A stretch of DNA of 64,000 nucleotides from positions 124,001-188,000 of the forward strand of contig JAVHJL010000005.1 of NCBI GenBank assembly GCA_036971715.1, in the 5' to 3' direction. The stretch comes from Arthrobotrys musiformis (Eukaryota > Ascomycota > Orbiliomycetes > Orbiliales > Orbiliaceae). Shown piece after piece: positions 46,788 to 57,943 of this stretch. Under the pieces are notes generated by a model, which was not told where the DNA came from, searched no databases, and saw only the letters and a program-made list of their open reading frames with translations. A program made the position numbers and the translations under genes. The stretch's first letter is position 1, and the number at the start of each line of letters is the position of its first letter.

Positions 46788-47819
46788 ATGCGTCCCTCGT
46801 ACGCCCTCTTCGCCCGGCCTCCCATCCGCCGCCCAACATCCCGCCAATCATGGAACGCCTTCGTCGAATCTGCCACCTCCCACTACCCCTCCTCCACCTC
46901 TTCAGCCCCCACCCTACGTGAAGAGTACCCCATCCCGTCTCCCACAAAACCCACCTCGCCGCCTTCCTACCGTCGCTTCAAACCCGCTTCCCACTTCTCG
47001 ATCTATAAAATGACCGAAATCCAACGAACAGTTGAAGAAAGCGCCGACTACAAACTCGTCTTCTACGCACCGGTGGACTCCGTTTCCCGTATCAAAGATG
47101 CAATATTTGAAGTTGGTGGAGGGGTTCTAGGAGGAGGAAAGTATACCAGGTGTTGCTTTTCGAGTTATGGGACCGGACAATTTAAAGCTGAGGTTGGAGC
47201 GAAGGGTGGGGAAGTTGGGGTTGTGACGGTACGGGAGGAGGTGAAAGTTGAGGTTTTGTGTCATGGGAAGAAGGTTACGAAGGCGGCTGTTCGGGCTTTA
47301 TTGCAGTAAGTTCTTTTATAATGCTTCTGCATATTTATGATGAGGTACTGATTGAGGTTAAGTACACATCCGCTCGATGCGCCGGCATATGAGGTCTACA
47401 AAACAGAATTCGGATTCTTGCCGCATCAATTGATCGCACAACCTACGGTAGAGGGACGGCTAAGTTGGCGTCCGAAGACGGAGCAGGAAGAGAAGCTAGC
47501 GAACCAAGTGCAAGAGAAGATCTCGAAGCAATTCGAGGGGGCGAAACTAGCTGTGAGGCAAGGATCTTCTCAGACGACTGTGTCTGACACCAAAAAGGAT
47601 GCGCCGCATCCGACAGCGACGACTGCTGGTGCTGCTGGTGCTGCTAAGCTGGAGAGCGAGGACGAGAAACTCACTGCGCTATTGGATTTTCTTGACAAGA
47701 ATTCAAATGGAGCTCAGGACAACAATAACGCCGTATCTCGTAAACAAAATGCTGCGAAGATAACGCCCCATCATCTTATAACTAACCCGGGAGATCTATC
47801 TAAACAAGAGATTCTATAA
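46788..47819 (+). CDS. YqfO/NIF3-type (CutA-like fold) protein, extended C-terminus
   Basis: Two exons, 46788-47305 and 47363-47819, encode 324 residues. The intron has a GTAAGT donor and an AAG acceptor; splicing joins ALL to HTHPLDAPAYEVY. The core (about residues 75-205) matches the stand-alone YqfO domain also found inside NIF3 proteins: YKLVFYAPVDSVSRIKDAIF, a CCFSSYGTGQF loop, a VREEVKVEVLC strand and a HPxxxPAYEVY finish. Its molecular role is unknown. I chose the ATG at 46788 because the next 25 residues are Arg-rich without acids, like a mitochondrial presequence; a later ATG at 47010 would remove this. Family members usually end soon after EVY, but this one continues for about 130 polar residues. 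Its stop overlaps the stop of the carrier gene. Confidence 0.8.
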
Positions 47820-49225
47820 TTTCTCTTCAACCTCAATACTCTGCAACCCTCGCATCACGCTTTCAAACGCCACCAAAGCCGCGGCATTCGCCGGGAATGC
47901 CCTCAAAAAACACGGCAAAAAGCCCCTCCAATATCCCATATACCCCCTTTCCCTATATACCCCCCTAACCGCACTCCACCAATTTTTATATTTCCGCTTA
48001 TCCATCGCCAATTCATCGGTCATAATCCTCTGTTTTACAACGTCGCTAGGATAACTCGTTATCCAGAATACCTGGGCACTCAACCCTCCAGCCCAGAAGT
48101 TAATAGCTGGAGCGGATAGATTTGTATTCTTCTGGAGGTACTTGGTGATGATATCATACGACCCCCACCAGCAGAAGAAGAATGTGCGGAAGATGAGAGT
48201 CGACTTCAAACCGTGGAATATGGAGAAGACACCGTGCTCGCGGGAGATTTTGAGGATGCAGTCTATGGGGCCTGTGTACTTTGGTTTCGGTATTATGGTA
48301 TTGGGCGTGGTGGTTGTGCTTGTGTGCTTTAGGGTGTGGTATTGGACTTGCAGACGGGCTTTGACGTGTTCGATTGGGGCGGCGATGAATGATACCGTCT
48401 ACAGGAAGGTGTTAGGTATGATATGAATACGGGTGAGTACAAGGGGTTATACCCATCCAGCGAGGATACCGGCTATACCGTGGCCCGTGGAACTTAATTT
48501 GGGGATTGGGTCTAGAGCGGAGCGACCGTCGGGTTCGTCCAGGTGGGGTTCCGCGCGGAGGAAAGGACTGTCGATATCGAGAAGCAGCTGGCGGTAATTC
48601 GATAACGAGCCAAGCATTCTAATATTTGATCAGCACCCTCGAGTCTGCAGGGTTAGTGGTAAGTGAATGCATACACCGAGTCCATGAACATCCATCCGAC
48701 CAGCGGAGGAGTGGCTCCTGTATCATATCGCGTAATTTTAATATTAGTATATTTATGTAAATTATAATGTAATGTAGGATAGTGTATATAACGAGATACC
48801 TTTGTATAACCCGCGAATACCCTCATTTTTTACTGTTTTGAGAACGCAATCGAGAGGGCCCTTGAACTGCGAGGCCGGCGAGGTCTGTAGACGGACTTTG
48901 ACGGTGTCGAATCTGTTTTTGATATAAATTAGATTTTACCACCATTGATAAGTATTTATACTGGAAGGGTCGGCATACGGATGTCCCACTAGATATCGCC
49001 AAAAGCGACGTCAATTGGTCAATGTCCACGTTTACAAAGCTGCGCATGTATAAAATACCTGATAGCTTTGCTATATATGTAAACAATGCAAACGATCAGC
49101 GTTGAAGTCCTCGTGTAAATTATAAAATGTAGATATAGATATGGTTTGAACTCACCGATGCCGGAGAAAACACCAGCAATGAAGCCCCGGTGCGGCGCAT
49201 GTGATTTGCCTGTCTGATCCGTCAT
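47814..49225 (-). CDS. Mitochondrial carrier (SLC25 family), seven exons
   Basis: Minus-strand exons 49225-49156, 49070-49059, 48988-48979, 48912-48800, 48717-48675, 48618-48453 and 48398-47814 sum to 999 nt, or 332 residues. Exons 2 and 3 are only 12 and 10 nt and spell the conserved AKLSVGHP run. All three carrier signatures are present: PFDTVK (about 31), PIEHVK (about 146) and PSDVVK (about 255). The GATPPLVGWMFMDSVMLGSL and FRTFFFCWWGSYD segments point to a fungal carrier subgroup often annotated with Ymc1 or carnitine/amino-acid-type carriers. The protein should sit in the inner membrane and exchange a small metabolite; I cannot name the substrate. Confidence 0.93.
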
Positions 49226-50009
49226 CTTCCCTCTCTCTCCCTTCTACGAAAATACTGGCGATGTGGGCGGTAACAAAGATCTAAAATTCAAGTTGTATAC
49301 AATTGAAGAAATCGCGAGGGAGGAGAAGGAGGGAGTAGTTATAAGTTAATCACTCAAATTATATCAGATCTCCCCGACCCTCGATACAATATTAATCCCC
49401 AAGCAAGCAAATCCCAGGCCAAGCTTTAGACCGACAGCTAAAAGGCGTCGACCGGGGGGACTAAAGCATTTCCGGGGAAGGTAAAAACTAAAAACTAAAA
49501 GTTCCTGGGGGACAAACTGGATCCGGCTAGTGCTGTCTGTACGTATCGACTCGAGCTCGGGGCAGACCGTATTGATATTGATTGCATGATCCCTGCACAT
49601 GTCAACCTTGAAATAACTTTTTTGCATGGACGATACCCGAATCCATTTTATACCGTCGTTCTATCCGTTTTTCTGTATTTTCAATATCTTTGTATCGATA
49701 TCTCCATATTTTATTTTTTATTTTATATTTTATACGGTTTATATCCGATTGGCAGAATACAACAGCCGTGTTGCGCTAGTCCGTCCGTTTGGTGCCTGTT
49801 AGCTCTCCACGTCCGCTCAACCTCACTCAACCTCACCTCCAACCTCATCCCATCACCAACCTCATCACCACCTCCCCTCCGACATGATCCTACGATTCGC
49901 ATCTACTCGACTATCGTCATACTCCGCCAAAAGTTGACTAGCCGGCTCGTCATCACTATCATCATTAGCATCATCATCATCGTCATCGTCGCCATCTCTC
50001 AGATTCACA
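49226..50009. promoter_or_regulatory. Divergent upstream region of the carrier and rex3 genes
   Basis: 784 bp between two outward-facing starts. The right end has C-rich sequence and an (ATC/GTC)n trinucleotide run at about 49948-49995 in the probable rex3 leader. No clear TATA box. Confidence 0.5.
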
Positions 50010-52181
50010 ATGTTCCGTCCGTCGGGTCTCTTCAAGACCGTGCCCTGTCCCAAGATCTCCACGTGTAGCCTCCACAATTGTCTCTTCTCACATCAGCTGC
50101 CCGCCATCGTCCCCGCCCCTCCTCCCATTCTCGTACCTGCATCTACATCGGTACCTACATCGGTACCTACGTCGACGGCGAAATCAACCTCTTCAAACCC
50201 CAAAAGTATGTTGTTTCTCCATCCCTCGTCCATTGGTTGTTTGTTATCGCTGACATATGGAAAAGAGCGCAGTCCCACGCCGCCTCCGGCGTCAAAGCGA
50301 CGAAAGATTGACGATAGCCACCATATCAAATCCACGGAAGCCCCCTCAAAACCCATCATAAAGTCTATTCTCAAAAAACCAGTTTCATCTCCTTCCCTCC
50401 CTTCGTCGTCACCGTCGGAACAGCCGCCCTCAAGCTCCCTTGACTCCGAAGGTGGAAAGTTTATCAAACTCCAAACTACAGACAAGAAGACAGGAGCGGT
50501 CACCCGGACGAGAATAGAACGAGCAGGTCCTGCATTCTCGTCCTCTTCTGGCTCATCATCATCCTCTTCCATACCAAAACCCTCGTTATCTACCCACCAA
50601 TCGATACGGACCGTCCATACCACCGCCTCGAAAAGCCAATCCCCTACAACCAAACTCTCCGAATCAGATGCCACAAAACTCCTTCTCGACTTTGGAAGGC
50701 CCAAACCAGGAGTCCCTCGGGAGCCTGAACGTCTTATACCGCGAACCGTCGCCCGACCACCCACAAGTTTCGACAATAGGTTCAATATCCTCACACAACT
50801 CCATAAGGAGTTCGTCCGACTAGACCCAGACTCCCAAAAGACCGTCGCCGGAAAGCAAAGATTGATAAAACTCGCAAACGATGAGGAGGCCGAAATCGCC
50901 CTCAAGGATATCAATACTTACAGGGTTCTTATGAGGAATCGCATTTACGGCTTGACGAAAATGAAACCGGAGGACTTCAAAAAGGAACTTGAAGAGAAGG
51001 AGAAGGAGAAACGTCGGAAGGAGCTACCTGATGGAAACGAGGAACTAATAACAGGATTAACCCCGGAAAGCGAAGTCTTAGCTCTGGGAGGCTATGTCTC
51101 CGCTTTCATCTCCCTGAAAGCGTCCGAATATGTTCTCCTACCCCCCACAGAGGAAGAAATCCGGAAAACGAAGGAAGGCCTCGAAGCTGCCGGTGGAAGA
51201 GAAGAGTGCGAACGCTGCAAAACTAGATTCCAAGTCCTTCAGGAGCGAGACACGAAGACCGGAAACTGGGTAACAGGTGGCAGCTGCACCCATCATTATG
51301 GAAGATTTGTTACCGAAGGCGGCAGGAAGCTATGGGGTTGCTGCTCAACACCGCCTGGGGAAACACCCGGATGTACAGAACACACAAACCACGTCTTCAT
51401 GGTTAAAAGTCCCGTGAGACTCGCCAGCGTCTGGCAATTCGTCGAAACCCCTTCACCGCCGGTTCTATCGCCCTCGGATTCTTCAACGCCACCGCCAGCC
51501 CCAGAGACCTCGAAGAATATCGAAAAGGCAATCTGCATGGACTGTGAAATGGCATATACAACTAAAGGATTCGAAGTAATCCGTCTAACCGCGACCCGCT
51601 TTCCCACCTACGAAACCGTGGTGGACATCCTCGTTCAACCCTATGGCGAGGTCCTCGACCTGAACACCCGTTTCTCTGGTGTAACGCAAGAACAATTCGA
51701 CACTGCGCTCCCATACAACCCCTCGATCCCGAGCAAAGATCCCAAAATCCTAACACGAGCATCGAGCCCCCTCGAAGCCCGTGAAATTTTGTTTAATCAT
51801 ATCGACTCATCAACAATCCTCATTGGTCATTCGCTCGACAACGATCTCAAATGCATGAGAATAATCCACCCACGCGTTGTGGATACAGCATTGCTGTATC
51901 GGCATCGTACTCCGGGGATGCGGTTTAGTCTGAAAAACCTTGTCAGAATACACCTGGGGCGGTTCATACAAACCAACGAAAACGCACAGGGACACGATAG
52001 TAGGGAGGACGCAAACGAAGCAGGGAATCTAGTGAGGAAAAGGATTCAGAAGGATGTTCAAGCCAAAAAGATTGGGAAGGATGGAGTTTGGGCTGGGGAT
52101 GCGACGTACGCGTTTAAGAACTCTGGAGAGAATGCGAGTACTCAGAATAAGAGTGCGAAGGAGGGGGCAGCCACCACTTAA
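50010..52181 (+). CDS. rex3: RNA exonuclease 3 (DEDDh family)
   Basis: Two exons, 50010-50205 and 50266-52181, give 703 residues. The 60-bp intron (GTATGT, CTGAC branch, AAG) has no stop and is a multiple of three, so retention would give a viable 723-residue form. The N-terminus MFRPSGLFKTVPCP with C-x5-C-x4-C-x3-H spacing is the zinc-finger start typical of fungal REX3. A Ser/Pro-rich linker follows, then a Cys/His cluster (EECERCKTRF, SCTHHYGR, WGCCS), and the exonuclease core: CMDCEMAYTT (about 490), IGHSLDNDLKCM (about 585) and HDSREDA (about 641), supplying the DEDDh residues. In yeast, Rex3 trims 3' ends of RNase MRP RNA and, redundantly, other small RNAs. Exon 1 has a 12-bp tandem duplication. 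Confidence 0.92.
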   Translation: MFRPSGLFKTVPCPKISTCSLHNCLFSHQLPAIVPAPPPILVPASTSVPTSVPTSTAKSTSSNPKSMLFLHPSSIGCLLSLTYGKERSPTPPPASKRRKIDDSHHIKSTEAPSKPIIKSILKKPVSSPSLPSSSPSEQPPSSSLDSEGGKFIKLQTTDKKTGAVTRTRIERAGPAFSSSSGSSSSSSIPKPSLSTHQSIRTVHTTASKSQSPTTKLSESDATKLLLDFGRPKPGVPREPERLIPRTVARPPTSFDNRFNILTQLHKEFVRLDPDSQKTVAGKQRLIKLANDEEAEIALKDINTYRVLMRNRIYGLTKMKPEDFKKELEEKEKEKRRKELPDGNEELITGLTPESEVLALGGYVSAFISLKASEYVLLPPTEEEIRKTKEGLEAAGGREECERCKTRFQVLQERDTKTGNWVTGGSCTHHYGRFVTEGGRKLWGCCSTPPGETPGCTEHTNHVFMVKSPVRLASVWQFVETPSPPVLSPSDSSTPPPAPETSKNIEKAICMDCEMAYTTKGFEVIRLTATRFPTYETVVDILVQPYGEVLDLNTRFSGVTQEQFDTALPYNPSIPSKDPKILTRASSPLEAREILFNHIDSSTILIGHSLDNDLKCMRIIHPRVVDTALLYRHRTPGMRFSLKNLVRIHLGRFIQTNENAQGHDSREDANEAGNLVRKRIQKDVQAKKIGKDGVWAGDATYAFKNSGENASTQNKSAKEGAATT
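50149..50175 (+). repeat. 12-bp tandem duplication in rex3 exon 1
   Basis: ACATCGGTACCT occurs twice in tandem and begins a third, diverged copy. It codes for a short SVPTSVPTS-like repeat in the linker after the zinc finger. Confidence 0.7.
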
Positions 52182-52880
52182 ACCAAACCAATCCACTTGA
52201 AGGTTGGTTTGATTCTAGGGTTTTTTTTTTTCCACGTTTTTTTGCATGGCGGATTGGGATTATGAATTTATGCTACCAAAAACCTCCCATCTCGCCCCTC
52301 ATATTTTTTTTTTACGGCAGCAAAATTCTAATGTAAATAGATACCCTTTAACTACCAGTGGCATACTACACGACATATATATGTACTATTAGTACATTTT
52401 CTTAGTGTCCTGATGTACAGCCGCTTTCCATAATATCTCATAATCGAAGAGAATCGATACACGATAACACTGCAATAATGTACCCTAAGAATTAAATATC
52501 GCTTCCTGGCGCTTCATGGTTATATTAGTTTACAAAAATGGGACTAGTAACGGATGTGTAGATGGTTATGATATCCAGAGAGAATGACAGGACAATAAAC
52601 ATGAAGACGGTATGGGTATATCTGTAGTGATTGTATGGTATATGTATAATACGACATTATAAAAAGAAATTAAGTAAAAAGAAAAATAAAAGAAGGAAAG
52701 TCGTAAAAGGTCGTAAGATGCATTGCTATACAATTGGATATCCGCCCAAAAATAAACAGAAGATTTTGGAATATAAAAGAGAAGGCCGGCCGGTGCTGAA
52801 GTGTGATATCATGAAAAAAAAGAGAGATGCAAAGAAGTATAACAAACCGAATTCGAGATAAACCACCCTCTGACATGTTA
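52182..52880. other. Intergenic between convergent genes
   Basis: AT-rich 3' flanks of rex3 and of the Pro-rich coiled-coil gene. No gene seen. Confidence 0.5.
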
Positions 52881-54637
52881 CTAATCAGTGTCCAGCAAAC
52901 AAAGCACCTTGGCTCTGAATATAATGGTCCTAAGCCCATAATCGTCTCCTTTCTCATTGCCCCACTTGATAACCGCCGGGAACGCGCATGCACCAACCAT
53001 CTTCCCTCTCAAGTCTTCATCAACATCGTCTTCCATGCCGGAAGCATCCTCCATCCACTCTGGATCGAAAATATGGCCCACGGGGCTTACAACATCGATT
53101 CTAGCGCGCTGTCCCTTGAAGTGGTGAGAGATCCTGACGGCGTTGGCTAGGAGCGGGATCAATGCTCGAGAGGCTGCATCTCCGGGACGGGCTTTGTGGC
53201 CTGGGATGAGCGAGAAGACGACAGATTCGACTTCGGAGCAGCAGTCAACTAATGCGGATTCAGAGTTGTCTTTCACGGGGTGGGTATTTGTGAGAAGGGC
53301 GATAGAGAGGGCACGCCAGCGGTTTATCATGCCGTAGTTTGCTGTTTTATATCAGATTAGTTTTTATACTCTTCGATATAAAGTAAGGGGGGACATACGC
53401 GGAGAGATAGCCGAATGCTGCGTCAACATGACTTCAATCCCTCTCATGGCGGCCTCCTGTCCTTCCTCCAATCCGACACAATACCTATCAAATATCCTTC
53501 TCAAGATGATATCCTGCACGACAGCCTGCATCACCGTCATCCGGCTGTTACTCATCGTCAACCGTGCGAATTCGGGTACCGCGTGGCCTATCCGTGCTTG
53601 TATCCCTCGATCCTGTACCATCTCCGGCATCTGCGAGGCTGCTTTACAATGTTTCCACACCCAGTTCCTCAGCTGCGTTGCAAACTTTGATAATTCTTCT
53701 TTAAACCATTTATCATCCACGACACCTTCCTCTGCCTTCGCGACAGATAGGTAAGCCGTAACGTCGTCCAAATCGTCTTTGAGGGTCTTAACCTCCTGTT
53801 CACGTTTCGTCGATTCTTCTTTTAATTTCGATTCGGCGACTTTTAGGGCCTCGGTGAGTTTTGCGATTTCGGCCTGGTTTGCGGTCATCATTTCCTGCAT
53901 TTGCGTGTGTAGGCCGAAGATTTCGGTGTCTTTGATTTCGAGTTGGGCGGCGACCGCGGGATCCCAGCGGGCGACTTCGTTGTTGGCCTATCCCCGTCTC
54001 ATATATTAGCTTCTATAACTTTTATAACAAGGTAAGAAACAACATCGAGTGAACGTACAGCTAAATCGGTAACCTGCGCCCTCAAAGCCGCAACCTCTCC
54101 CTTCAAATGCACATTCTCCGCCATCAACCCCGAATTATCAAAATATCCCGGCAACGGCACTCCCCTCCCTCCTGGCGGCGGTCCATGTTGCCCCCCATGC
54201 TGCGGAGGAGGCGGATAGTACGGCCTATCATACCCCGGAACCGTCAACTCGCTCCCCTCCGGCGAATTCCCACTTTCGGGCGTATGATCTTCCCCCGAAT
54301 CATCATACTCCGTGGGCGGCGCCGCGTAAGCACCGGGATGAGTATGATGATGTGATAACGGCGGTGCACCTCTCCGCCCAGCTCCTCTATGAAAGGGTCC
54401 TCCAGGGGGGATGGGATGGTGACCTGGTGGTGGTGGGGGGTAATTAGTTTGGAGTGGAGTCCTGGGACGGGGGGTTATGGGGCGCGAAGTGGTACCTGCT
54501 TGTGGTGGGGGGTCGTAGTAGCCGGTTGGGGCGGGCATGATTTGTTGTGGTGGTGGGCGGGAGGCGCCGCGCATCGAGGGGGGTGGTGCTCCGCGACCGC
54601 GGGTCATTGGTGGGCCGCGCGGTCCGAGGTTGGCCAT
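52881..54637 (-). CDS. Pro/Gly-rich N-terminus, coiled-coil protein of unknown function
   Basis: Minus-strand exons 54637-54059, 53987-53399 and 53341-52881 encode 542 residues. Donors are GTACGT and GTATGT; the second intron has a CTAAT branch. Residues 1-165 are rich in Pro, Gly, Arg and His with RGRG/PPP motifs, likely disordered and possibly RNA-associated. A coiled coil begins around residue 175 (ENVHLKGEVAALRAQV) and continues to about 270 with a Glu/Lys-rich stretch. The C-terminal 270 residues look globular: WVWKHCKAASQ, RIFDRYCVGLEEGQEAAMRGIE, NRWRALSIALL and IPLLANAVRISHHFKGQRARIDV. I do not recognise the domain, although the layout resembles conserved Pezizomycotina proteins of unknown role. 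Confidence 0.8.
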
Positions 54638-56955
54638 TTAGTCCTGACTGTGGTGTTATTTGTGAAGTCCGTGAAGGGATAGAGATGGTGGCGGCGGCGA
54701 GGAGTACTAGTTGTTGAAGAGGAGGAGGAGAGGGGGGAGAAGGTCGATAGATTTCGAAGCTTTGGGAGCTACTATCGTGGGAAAGCCGAGCTAGCTGTTA
54801 TAGCGCTATTCGTGGCCCAATGGTTGTCCGCCGTTTGATTCCCTTTTGTGCTGGCAAAGCTGTTGGATTTTTTTCCCTTTTCCTCGTACTGACAGCTTCC
54901 GATCCAAAGCCTTCCACTAGTTACGTATGTCGGAATTCCCCAGTTGGACGATCGATGGCAAAGAAGCGTTAGTTCCGTTTCCGATTCGATCGAGGTGTCG
55001 TGAATTCGTGGATTCGAAGTTCGAGCAGAGGAGATAGAAGGATAAGGATAAGGACAGGATAGGAAGAAAGAGGATAAGCTAGCAGTATATATGAAAAAAC
55101 CTGCCCCGCCTCAACGAACCCTTGCACTCTCAATCGCAGTTGCAAGTGTGTAATAAAAACAAAAACCCTTGCGCCAAAAAAACCCGGAAGGCGCTTACAA
55201 AAACGATGGATAAGAATAAAGTATCCAGCTAACTAGCGAAATAATGTTTCGAAAAATACGAAAGAGAAGAGAAGAGAGTCAAAGAAAAAGGGGTTGGAAG
55301 ATAAAAATGTATTAATTCCGTAGGTAAATGGGGACAATCCATAAACCCAGACAAAAGGCGGCTGTTTCTCCTTCAACCTTTTTTTCCTTTCGTACCACCA
55401 CCAAAATCGATTTTGCTGTTGAAATACAGGGGTGGTGGTTGATCCTGGGATATTCGTGGCGGGGTTAAGCAGATTTTTTAAGCTTAAACAAGTATTTGAT
55501 AATGAAATTGTAATCGATCGCGGGGTAGTTCCATTGATGGGTGCTGAGCAACCTTGTTTTTTAAATCTTGGGTCGTCGTTATCTTCTGCAGCACGTCAAA
55601 ACTCTCCGCATTCGTATTTTACTGACAAATTCGAAAACCATGATCATCTTGAGAGTGGGAACCTGGATGCGAATATATATGTACTGCATACAACCCGCGA
55701 TGGCAAAACGGATCATCGACTTTGAAAGTTAAACTGGATTTTTTAGACCTGATGATGCATAGAAGCTTCTTGAACCGCTAAAAAAAAAAACGTATGACAT
55801 GCCAACAGTGCGATGCATATGCGACGTCGTTTGTGGAGTGACCTCTTTTTTTCCCTTCCCTCCCACTCATTGGTTTGTATGGCCCGATTCAAAGCTTTCG
55901 CCAGACTAATTACAAGCTCTCGCTGTTCGACAGGGGTGCGAGCTCACTAGTGTATATTTGGTAATCAGTGTTTTATTGTTTCACCAAAATGGGAATATTA
56001 CTTTATTCGGTGCTCACAAAATTTGTTTGATAAAAGCTTCCGATCCCCGTGCGATTCTACTTTTTTTAGATTATAGTATTAGAGGAGAGATAATATCAAT
56101 AAAGACTCGCGACTCACATATTGTAGTTTTTTGTTACTTCTCTATTTCGAAATTTCGGCTGTCGAGTATTTTATAAATATCATTTTTTGTGTTGTTGCTG
56201 TTGTATATTTTCAACTTTTATTTCCTGATTTGGTAGATTCTCAGAGTTACTGATTTCCCTTTAGGGAGAAAAAGGAGCAGATCAGTAAGCATGAGGTAGT
56301 ACAGATACTATTATTTGTGCTACAAAGCGGCCACCAAATGGTCTACAGTCGATCCAACGTTAGGTTTTGATATTATCTCGAAAAGAGCCTTTCTCTAGAC
56401 CCTTTAGAAGCTCAATGATTAAGGTGTGAGTGCTATGTGATGAACATAAGCCCATAAAAATTGCCATACGGCACCAACCCAAAAGGGAAGCGACTTCTAT
56501 GTATTATCATTGTGATATCGTACCATTCAATCTAAATCATTTAAAGTGCAATTAAGCCAGCAACCCCGGGTGCTCCAGGGTGGGCTGAGCCCGAGACAAA
56601 CTTCGACCACGTGTCCCAGATATGTGCATATATATCCATGACCCAGGCCAATACTCAAGTCAGTCCCACGGATCCAGCCGACGTGATACTGAATTAATAA
56701 TATAATACGACATCTTAAATTCGTGCTATAGCGCTATTGAACTTTTAATGGGACTCTCCATGCAAATCAGCAAAAGCTTGCAACTGAGGAGTATTGAGAC
56801 ACATGAGGCCGAGATATAAACGTCAATGCCAATACTAGTCTCGCAAGAAAGGTGGGTGTGAGCCCATGTACACGTCCGGTTTTGGCGGACCAGCACCCTC
56901 CGTAGAGCTAGACTGATTTTAATAGTATACATACAATTTCGATCAAGAAAATTAA
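54638..56955. other. Long intergenic region
   Basis: The first 450 bp are the probable promoter and leader of the coiled-coil gene. The remainder is AT-rich with no supported gene; the open frame at 55432-55725 has no motif. Confidence 0.45.
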
Positions 56956-56970
56956 TGAATGAATGAATGA

Positions 56971-57046
<76 letters not shown>

Positions 57047-57049
57047 AAA
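56956..57049. repeat. GAAT/GAAA microsatellite
   Basis: About three GAAT units are followed by about 20 nearly uninterrupted GAAA units. It lies just beyond the stop of the secreted-protein gene, probably outside or at the end of its 3' UTR. The poly-Phe open frame on the other strand is an artefact of the repeat. Confidence 0.95.
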
Positions 57050-57169
57050 GAAAACTGATATAAAAAAACTTATCAAACGGTACTAAAAAAAAAATACATC
57101 GACGAGCCAAAAAAAAAAAAATAGCAATACAAATAAACAGTCATACAATTGTAAACGTCAACTTCAAAC

Positions 57170-57943
57170 TTACTCCTTCTCCCAAATCCCCCTTCGTTGA
57201 CAATAGGTTCCAATCCCCGGCTCCTCCCCATTAGCCCAAGCTTTTATCTCCGTCTCCCCTGCAACACCCTGAGTATCTCCGCCAATAGGCCCCTCTCTCG
57301 TCCCAACCGCAACATAGAACTCCGCAATCCTCCTCTCTGATCCTCCATCAACAACTATATAAACATCTCCAGAACACTCCACAGGAACCCTATAATTCAA
57401 ATATCTCAAAAATGTAGCCCCAATACGACGCTCATAAAACCTCCTGCCTTGCCAACCAGGATCAGATAACTGGAATCTCAATCCTTTCAGACGATATCTC
57501 CTCGATATATCCAGTTGATTATTAGGGTACTCCAAATACTGCGGCTCGGGGTGTCCAAACGCATGCGGTGACGGGGGACACTTCGAAAGAAGGTAAACCG
57601 TTGGTCTGAAACTGGGAAACTCCAACGCTGGGATGTGAGGGACGCCGAATTCGAAGTGCAAGTTCTCTCCAGCGGAGAGGTAGACTTTCGACCAAGATTG
57701 TCCCGACCAACGGGGTCTTTTGAACCCGTTACCCGTTGAATTCGTAGAGTTCGATGGAGGTAGGAAGTACACTGGTGGACAACGGGTTGTGGTGCATAAT
57801 GCACGGGATTGAACGTTATCCGGGAATTTGAAGGCTGAGGAGTAGGAGTTGTAGAGGTTGTAAGTGTCGAGGTAGGGAATGTGGGCTGATGTTAGGAGTG
57901 GGGTAAGGAGGAGGGTCGTGCAGAGCAAAATTTTTCGAAGCAT
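57170..57943 (-). CDS. Predicted secreted protein, 257 residues
   Basis: A single exon begins at an ATG. A classical signal peptide (residues 1-20, MLRKILLCTTLLLTPLLTSA, then His-Ile-Pro) leads into a mature chain with five cysteines, N-glycosylation sites in a SNSTNST stretch, and a beta-rich pattern with YIVVDGGSERRIAEFYVAVG near residue 200. No membrane segment or GPI signal is seen at the end. The mature protein begins HIPYLD, starting with histidine, but the other marks of copper-dependent LPMOs are not apparent to me. Family and function are unassigned. The gene is flanked by a GAAA microsatellite. Confidence 0.75.
   Translation of the reverse strand: MLRKILLCTTLLLTPLLTSAHIPYLDTYNLYNSYSSAFKFPDNVQSRALCTTTRCPPVYFLPPSNSTNSTGNGFKRPRWSGQSWSKVYLSAGENLHFEFGVPHIPALEFPSFRPTVYLLSKCPPSPHAFGHPEPQYLEYPNNQLDISRRYRLKGLRFQLSDPGWQGRRFYERRIGATFLRYLNYRVPVECSGDVYIVVDGGSERRIAEFYVAVGTREGPIGGDTQGVAGETEIKAWANGEEPGIGTYCQRRGIWEKE

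Noticed and set aside
50093..50914. A 273-codon minus-strand frame opposite rex3.
   Set aside because: Mirror of the Ser/Pro-rich coding region of rex3; acidic/Gly-rich shadow.
54389..54682. A Trp/Gly-rich plus-strand frame.
   Set aside because: Shadow of the Pro-rich exon of the coiled-coil gene.
55432..55725. A 97-codon plus-strand frame.
   Set aside because: No motif and no splice continuity. The composition looks like AT-rich spacer.
56726..57076. A 116-codon minus-strand frame with poly-Phe/Ser/Leu repeats.
   Set aside because: Produced by the GAAA microsatellite.
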